From Parietichytrium sp. I65-24A (Eukaryota; Sar; Bigyra; Thraustochytrida; Thraustochytriidae), in NCBI GenBank assembly GCA_012862575.1, contig BLSF01000066.1, positions 1-64,000 on the forward strand: a stretch of DNA of 64,000 nt. The letters run 5' to 3'. The notes below the pieces were generated by a model that ran no database searches, was not told the origin of the DNA, and worked only from the letters and a program-made list of their open reading frames with translations. Shown piece after piece: positions 60,064 to 64,000 of this stretch (the stretch's first letter is position 1; every line of letters starts with the position of its first letter). The translations under genes were made by a program, and so were the position numbers.

Positions 60064-61118
60064 GAGATAGGCGCGCCACGGATGGCACAAGGAGGTGGAA
60101 ATGGCCTGTTTGGTTTGAAACGTCGCGATAAGCAGCTCTATGGTTGCTTACTCGTGGGAAGGACGAGGACAAGGACAAGGCCAATGCCAAGGCCACTCGC
60201 CACTCAGCACTTGGCACTCAGCGCGCAGTAATCAGTAATCAGTAAGCAGTAAGCAGTAAGCAGTAACTCTCCTAGGCTGGCGAGTCGTGAGGCGGAGAGA
60301 ATGAAGCCGTTTTCTACGCGACTCTCATCTTGATGCAAATTGTAGAAATGTAGATATACTGTTAGAACGTAGAATGTCAAGTGGAAAAGGCAGCCCAGCG
60401 ACTCCCGATTAAATGCCGAGACTGGCTATGATGATGTGGGTGATGATGGCAGCCAACCTGCCAGGCAGCAATGAAGGACGGGCTGGTGAAAATGAGGAGG
60501 CACGTTTACACCATTCGGAATCAGTACCACCGGGATGTTCTCAACAATCGCACTGCGAAGCCGCGGCGTTTCCTGCTGGACCCAAATAGCTGCAAACCTA
60601 GCAACCTGCATCCAAGTCCAGCCCATAGGCGCGCGCGATGCTGGCATATGGACCGATGCATAAACAGTGGTTTCCCCAACGTAAAGCCCTCCTGGCATTG
60701 CATCCTTACTCTTCTTTACCCTCCCTGTTTCTACAATCAAATGCTTTCACCTTTTGTCTTTCTGTTCAGAAGTTTGCGCTAATAGAAACCTCCTCCCTCC
60801 GCCTGCACTCGTCTCCTTTAAGCGCTCCACTAGCCACGCCCACGGGGTCTGCTCCTGTTCGTTGGACCGCGTCTCCGGAGCTTCAAGCTCAAGCGCAGAG
60901 AGCACCAAAAGCGAGCCAGGAATAGCAGAGAATCAGAGGTCAGCTAGACGTGGTTGGACTGGTTGATACACAAACCAAGAGATTCATCAAACGATAATAA
61001 GGAACAACCATTTCCTCCTGCGTTCGGCCAGACAGAACGAACGAAAGAAAGAAAGCACAGAAAAGAAAGGAAGAAAGAAAGAGCACATGTATACATCAGA
61101 TTTAGACTTAGACAGAAA

Positions 61119-61150
61119 GAGTGAGTGAGTGAGTGAGTGAGTGAGTGAGA
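61119..61150. repeat. (GTGA)n repeat
   Basis: About seven GTGA units about 450 bp upstream of the metallo-beta-lactamase gene start. Confidence 0.9.
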
Positions 61151-61204
61151 GCCAAGTCATTAAGCGCCTCGCAACAGACAATTCGCGGTAGCAACATAGC
61201 CGAC

Positions 61205-61244
61205 CACGCCACGGACATCCACGGACGGGCCACGGACATCCACG
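61205..61244. repeat. Tandem duplication of about 20 bp
   Basis: The unit CCACGGACATCCACGGACG occurs twice in tandem, separated by GG. Each unit itself contains two CCACGGAC copies. Confidence 0.85.
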
Positions 61245-61593
61245 GACGCACGAGGTGGGAGCAGTAGTGGCTACCATCCGAGACATTCGACATCGTCATT
61301 GTCATTGTCGTCGTCGTCCTCATCCGCCAGCGAGGCTCGCGGCGATAGTCGGAGTGGTATTTCAGAAGCAACCGGGCTCTTGACGAGAGAGGCCTGCAAG
61401 CGAATCAGGTGTGGCAAGCGAAGGCAGTATATTGGAGACGAGTTGACATTGATTGGGAAACGGCGAACGGACGACGGTCTGCTCTTCTCGGAGGGTCGTG
61501 TGCAGGGCCGGCGAGGACGGCCCCGGTCACCAGTGTCGGTCGAGGAGTTCAGATTAGGGAGCAGGAGAAGTTGCGGTAGAGCCGCTTTGCACG

Positions 61594-64000
61594 ATGGGCG
61601 GGGCGGTGTCGAGCCGAAGACGGACACCAGATTTATCCCACCATCCGATTCGCGTCGGGCCGGGAGGCGGCGGTGCGCTCGAAGCAGACGAAAACGGTGG
61701 TGTGAAGGTCCCGACGGAGGTTGAAACACAGCACTCCGAGTCAAAGCTGGAACGCCTTTCGCTACAGTCCGACGATATTGAAGAGAGCAAAGAGTCCACT
61801 GCAGAGAGTTTGCCAAACATATCCGAGTCGTCAGGGTCAAATCGGCGAAAGTCCACGGCGTCGACACCAAAGAGACAGTCCACCAATGAGCGTCTCAACG
61901 ACTTGGCACGCGGGGCTGCTGTGTTCCATCCAGTAGACACTGGGATGAACGATCTCACGAAAAAGTATGTGACAGTCCTTCCCAAAGGTGGGCATTGGCT
62001 CAAGCTCGGAGACACAGTCATGCAGTTTGGGTGTCCCCCAGAGACAATCAAAGACTCTATGACACTCGGCCTGGATGTGCCAAGGTACTTCGTGGTGCTT
62101 GGGGACCTTTTTTCAAGAACAAAAGGGGTCAACTACGCGGAACTAGAGTTTCCGTGCTATTTCAACTTTTTTATTCGCAAGCAAAAGACTATTGTGCTCA
62201 CCACTAAAATCATCGAGCAGAGAATACGCGCTCTATTCCGCGAGACACTTCTCGGCCCAAGTCCAGAGGACTTTAAAATTGCGGCAGATTTCCCACCAGG
62301 TTGCCCTCCCGACCATTTTCCGGACTTTGTGAGGGAAGGAGAATGGCTTGACGCCGCACGAAAGACACTAAGCGTCGACTCACTTCTGGAATTTAGAATT
62401 TTTGATGCTGTGGAGTGGGACAGCACCGGGTATGCGCATGTATATCAAGTAGACCTCCCTGACGACATTTCTGTGAAATACTACCGGGACCAACGCGCAT
62501 ACCACGTGAGTTCTCCAATCATCAGGCGGAACGAGGAATCCGCCACAACGGAAGGCGACCAAACCTCGGAATCCACCTCAGAATCCGTGAACAGCGCAAC
62601 AAGCGATGACTCCATTTTTGCGCCAGTAGCGAAGTGTGATGCTGATTTCGAACTCGTGCTTCATGTGGAGGAAATTATTCGGCGCATTGAAGAAGAACCC
62701 GCTTCCGCGGAATTACGCGCCTCGCTTCTAGAAACTCAAACACCAATAACCGAGCTCCCAATGTTTGGGGTTACAATGCTCGGGACTTCGCATGGGTTTG
62801 ATCCGAAAGGGCAAACCACAGGTTTCGTGTTGTGGGCGAACAGAAGAGGCACGATGGTGGACCCCCCACCAGCGGCTTTAGATTGTCTTCTGGCGCTCGG
62901 AATCTCCAGTCGCACAATAGACTCTATTGTCCTAACCCACTGCCACAGTGACCACGACGCAGGAGCCTTTCGAAGGCTCCTTTTTGACCAGCACATTACT
63001 ATTTACACCACTCGCACAATTTTTGATAGCTTCGTGCGCAAATATTCGAATGTAAGCGGGTTTTCGCAGGACTTTCTTCAGCAACTGCTGTTAGTCAGGC
63101 TAGTTCTTATTGGAGAGGAGGTTTTCATCCACGGAGCATCGTGGCGATTCTTCTACTCGCTTCACACAATTCCGTGCATCGGTTTCGAGGTCAAGCTTAG
63201 TGGAAAGTCCATCGCGTACAGCGGAGACACCAACTCCTCTCCAGATCTATTCAAGAGAATGCATGCAGAAGGAATTATTGGCGATGGCCGGTACAACTCC
63301 TTGGCCTCGTTTCCTTGGGACGCCGACATGATCCTGCATGAAGCTGGGGTCCCACCTATTCACACACCAATGACAGAACTTCTCAAGCTCCCCGCTGAAG
63401 TAAAGGAGAAGCTTTATGTCGTTCATGTGGCCAAGAAAGACGTACCAAAAGACGCCGGATTCCATACTATCAATCAAGGAGAGACGAAGATTGTATCCGT
63501 GCCCCGTAACGAACTCGATGTCTCAATCGAGATTCTGGACGTTCTCAGCACAGCTGATCTACTTCGAGAAGCATGCGAGTCTTTTCGCGATGCTTTGGGG
63601 TGTATGTATCTCGTGCAGATTGAAGAATTTCAGCCAAACGAGCTTATTGTAAAGGCTGGCGACCCAGGAGATAGAATATTTATTCTTACAAAGGGTACTG
63701 CTGTTGTCTCTTGGGAGAACAATGGGGTGAAAGGGTCCAAGAAATTTCACGTTGGGGATTATTTTGGGGAAGCCAGCCTTGTTACCGGGGAGCCACGAAA
63801 CGCTGACGTCACTGCCAAAGACCACGTTCGGGCCGCAACGCTGTCAAGGCAGCACTTTGAGCATCTCATTGGCGGAACCAACATCAAAGAGAAGCTGATA
63901 GCGCTGGCGCGTATTCGCAAGAAGAATACCTGGCAGCTCATCTCTAACAACTCTGTCACGAAGCTATTGACTTCCACCGCAAAGACGCAGCTTGAAACAG
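61594..64000 (+). CDS. Metallo-beta-lactamase + cyclic-nucleotide-binding protein (3' end beyond window)
   Basis: A frame opens after a TAG at 61555, has its first ATG at 61594 and stays open to the right edge (about 802 residues visible). The start MGGAVSS fits the N-myristoylation pattern MGxxxS. Residues 1-110 are polar and Ser-rich; about 115-330 carry a conserved-looking but unrecognised region (VTVLPKGGHWLKLGDTVMQF). From about 385 comes an RNase Z-like metallo-beta-lactamase fold: MLGTSHGFDPKG, the metal motif THCHSDHD (His449, His451, Asp453, His454), IAYSGDTN, ILHEAGVP, VVHVAKK. From about 650 a cyclic-nucleotide-binding domain follows (IVKAGDPGDRIFILTKG, GDYFGEASLVTGEPRNADVT), with the GE and R needed for ligand phosphate contact. 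Together these suggest a membrane-tethered, cAMP/cGMP-regulated hydrolase; substrate unknown. A 5' exon cannot be excluded. Confidence 0.85.
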   Translation, partial: MGGAVSSRRRTPDLSHHPIRVGPGGGGALEADENGGVKVPTEVETQHSESKLERLSLQSDDIEESKESTAESLPNISESSGSNRRKSTASTPKRQSTNERLNDLARGAAVFHPVDTGMNDLTKKYVTVLPKGGHWLKLGDTVMQFGCPPETIKDSMTLGLDVPRYFVVLGDLFSRTKGVNYAELEFPCYFNFFIRKQKTIVLTTKIIEQRIRALFRETLLGPSPEDFKIAADFPPGCPPDHFPDFVREGEWLDAARKTLSVDSLLEFRIFDAVEWDSTGYAHVYQVDLPDDISVKYYRDQRAYHVSSPIIRRNEESATTEGDQTSESTSESVNSATSDDSIFAPVAKCDADFELVLHVEEIIRRIEEEPASAELRASLLETQTPITELPMFGVTMLGTSHGFDPKGQTTGFVLWANRRGTMVDPPPAALDCLLALGISSRTIDSIVLTHCHSDHDAGAFRRLLFDQHITIYTTRTIFDSFVRKYSNVSGFSQDFLQQLLLVRLVLIGEEVFIHGASWRFFYSLHTIPCIGFEVKLSGKSIAYSGDTNSSPDLFKRMHAEGIIGDGRYNSLASFPWDADMILHEAGVPPIHTPMTELLKLPAEVKEKLYVVHVAKKDVPKDAGFHTINQGETKIVSVPRNELDVSIEILDVLSTADLLREACESFRDALGCMYLVQIEEFQPNELIVKAGDPGDRIFILTKGTAVVSWENNGVKGSKKFHVGDYFGEASLVTGEPRNADVTAKDHVRAATLSRQHFEHLIGGTNIKEKLIALARIRKKNTWQLISNNSVTKLLTSTAKTQLET

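Larger units (their letters stand above)
58126..61593. other. Long intergenic region with microsatellites
   Basis: Beyond repeats, several 60-200-codon frames exist on both strands, none with recognisable motifs. Bases 61299-61590 hold a plus-strand frame that could in principle be a 5' exon of the following gene. Confidence 0.4.

Noticed and set aside
60426-60740. 104-codon minus-strand frame
   Set aside because: Parts look protein-like, but there is no recognisable motif and the length is within chance expectation; no splice partner was found.
61119-61244. Tandem repeats resembling a CRISPR array
   Set aside because: The units are simple microsatellites and one tandem duplication with no unique spacers, in a eukaryotic context.

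Overview
The window looks like nuclear DNA from a free-living unicellular eukaryote. Genes are monocistronic on both strands. Six are interrupted by short GT-AG introns (51-176 nt), and TAA, TAG and TGA all serve as stops. The gene content is eukaryotic: Cdc20/Cdh1, Sec62, Mpv17, PDE6-delta, a Rab23-like GTPase, a CaM kinase, an alpha-kinase, AARSD1 and an EDR2-C domain protein. Rab23 and PDE6-delta suggest a ciliated cell. The mix of plant-like (EDR2-C) and animal-like genes, a Tudor-type domain and a very large intronless polyketide synthase would fit a stramenopile such as a thraustochytrid. That placement is an inference and is weak.

Layout. 1-480 (-): start of a Tudor-like protein that runs off the left edge. 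1.6-4.4 kb: sparse, two weak candidate genes. 4.5-5.6 kb (-): BioD-like P-loop protein. 5.6-7.1 kb: possible gene remnant. 7.2-23.9 kb (+): one uninterrupted 5582-residue modular polyketide synthase. 24.3-25.3 kb (-): CaMK-family kinase. 27.8-30.1 kb (+): SKP1/BTB-like plus LRR protein. 30.6-31.5 kb (-) and 32.8-33.8 kb (+): PDE6-delta and Rab23-like GTPase, divergently transcribed. 34.0-34.6 kb (-): membrane protein with a PSI-like Cys-rich region. 36.4-37.4 kb (+): alpha-kinase in four exons. 38.8 kb (+): small ZNF706-like protein. 40.6 kb (+): Sec62. 42.0 kb (+): Mpv17/PMP22. 44.0-45.7 kb (+): Cdh1/Fizzy-related. 47.8 kb (+): EDR2-C protein. 49.6-51.2 kb (+): AARSD1-like tRNA editing protein. 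51.4-56.1 kb (-): giant coiled-coil/TPR/DnaJ protein. 56.9-58.1 kb (-): aminotransferase. 61.6 kb to the right edge (+): metallo-beta-lactamase protein with a cyclic-nucleotide-binding domain.

The standout is the polyketide synthase. Its order is GNAT-ACP / KS-DH-KR-ACP / KS-KR-ACP / KS-DH-KR-ACP / KS-DH*-MT-KR-ACP / TE. No acyltransferase domain is visible in any module. This is the trans-AT architecture known mainly from bacteria, with a GNAT-type loading module, in one intronless gene between ordinary eukaryotic genes. Malonyl units would have to come from an acyltransferase encoded elsewhere. Further oddities are a Cys in the nucleophile position of the thioesterase, a Tyr-to-His change in the last KR, a degenerate last DH and a divergent first KS. 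None of the neighbours looks like a biosynthetic partner, so this is a stand-alone gene rather than a cluster.

The other genes are unrelated housekeeping or signalling functions. Intergenic stretches are rich in microsatellites. A (TTGA)n repeat recurs about 300-530 bp upstream of several plus-strand genes.
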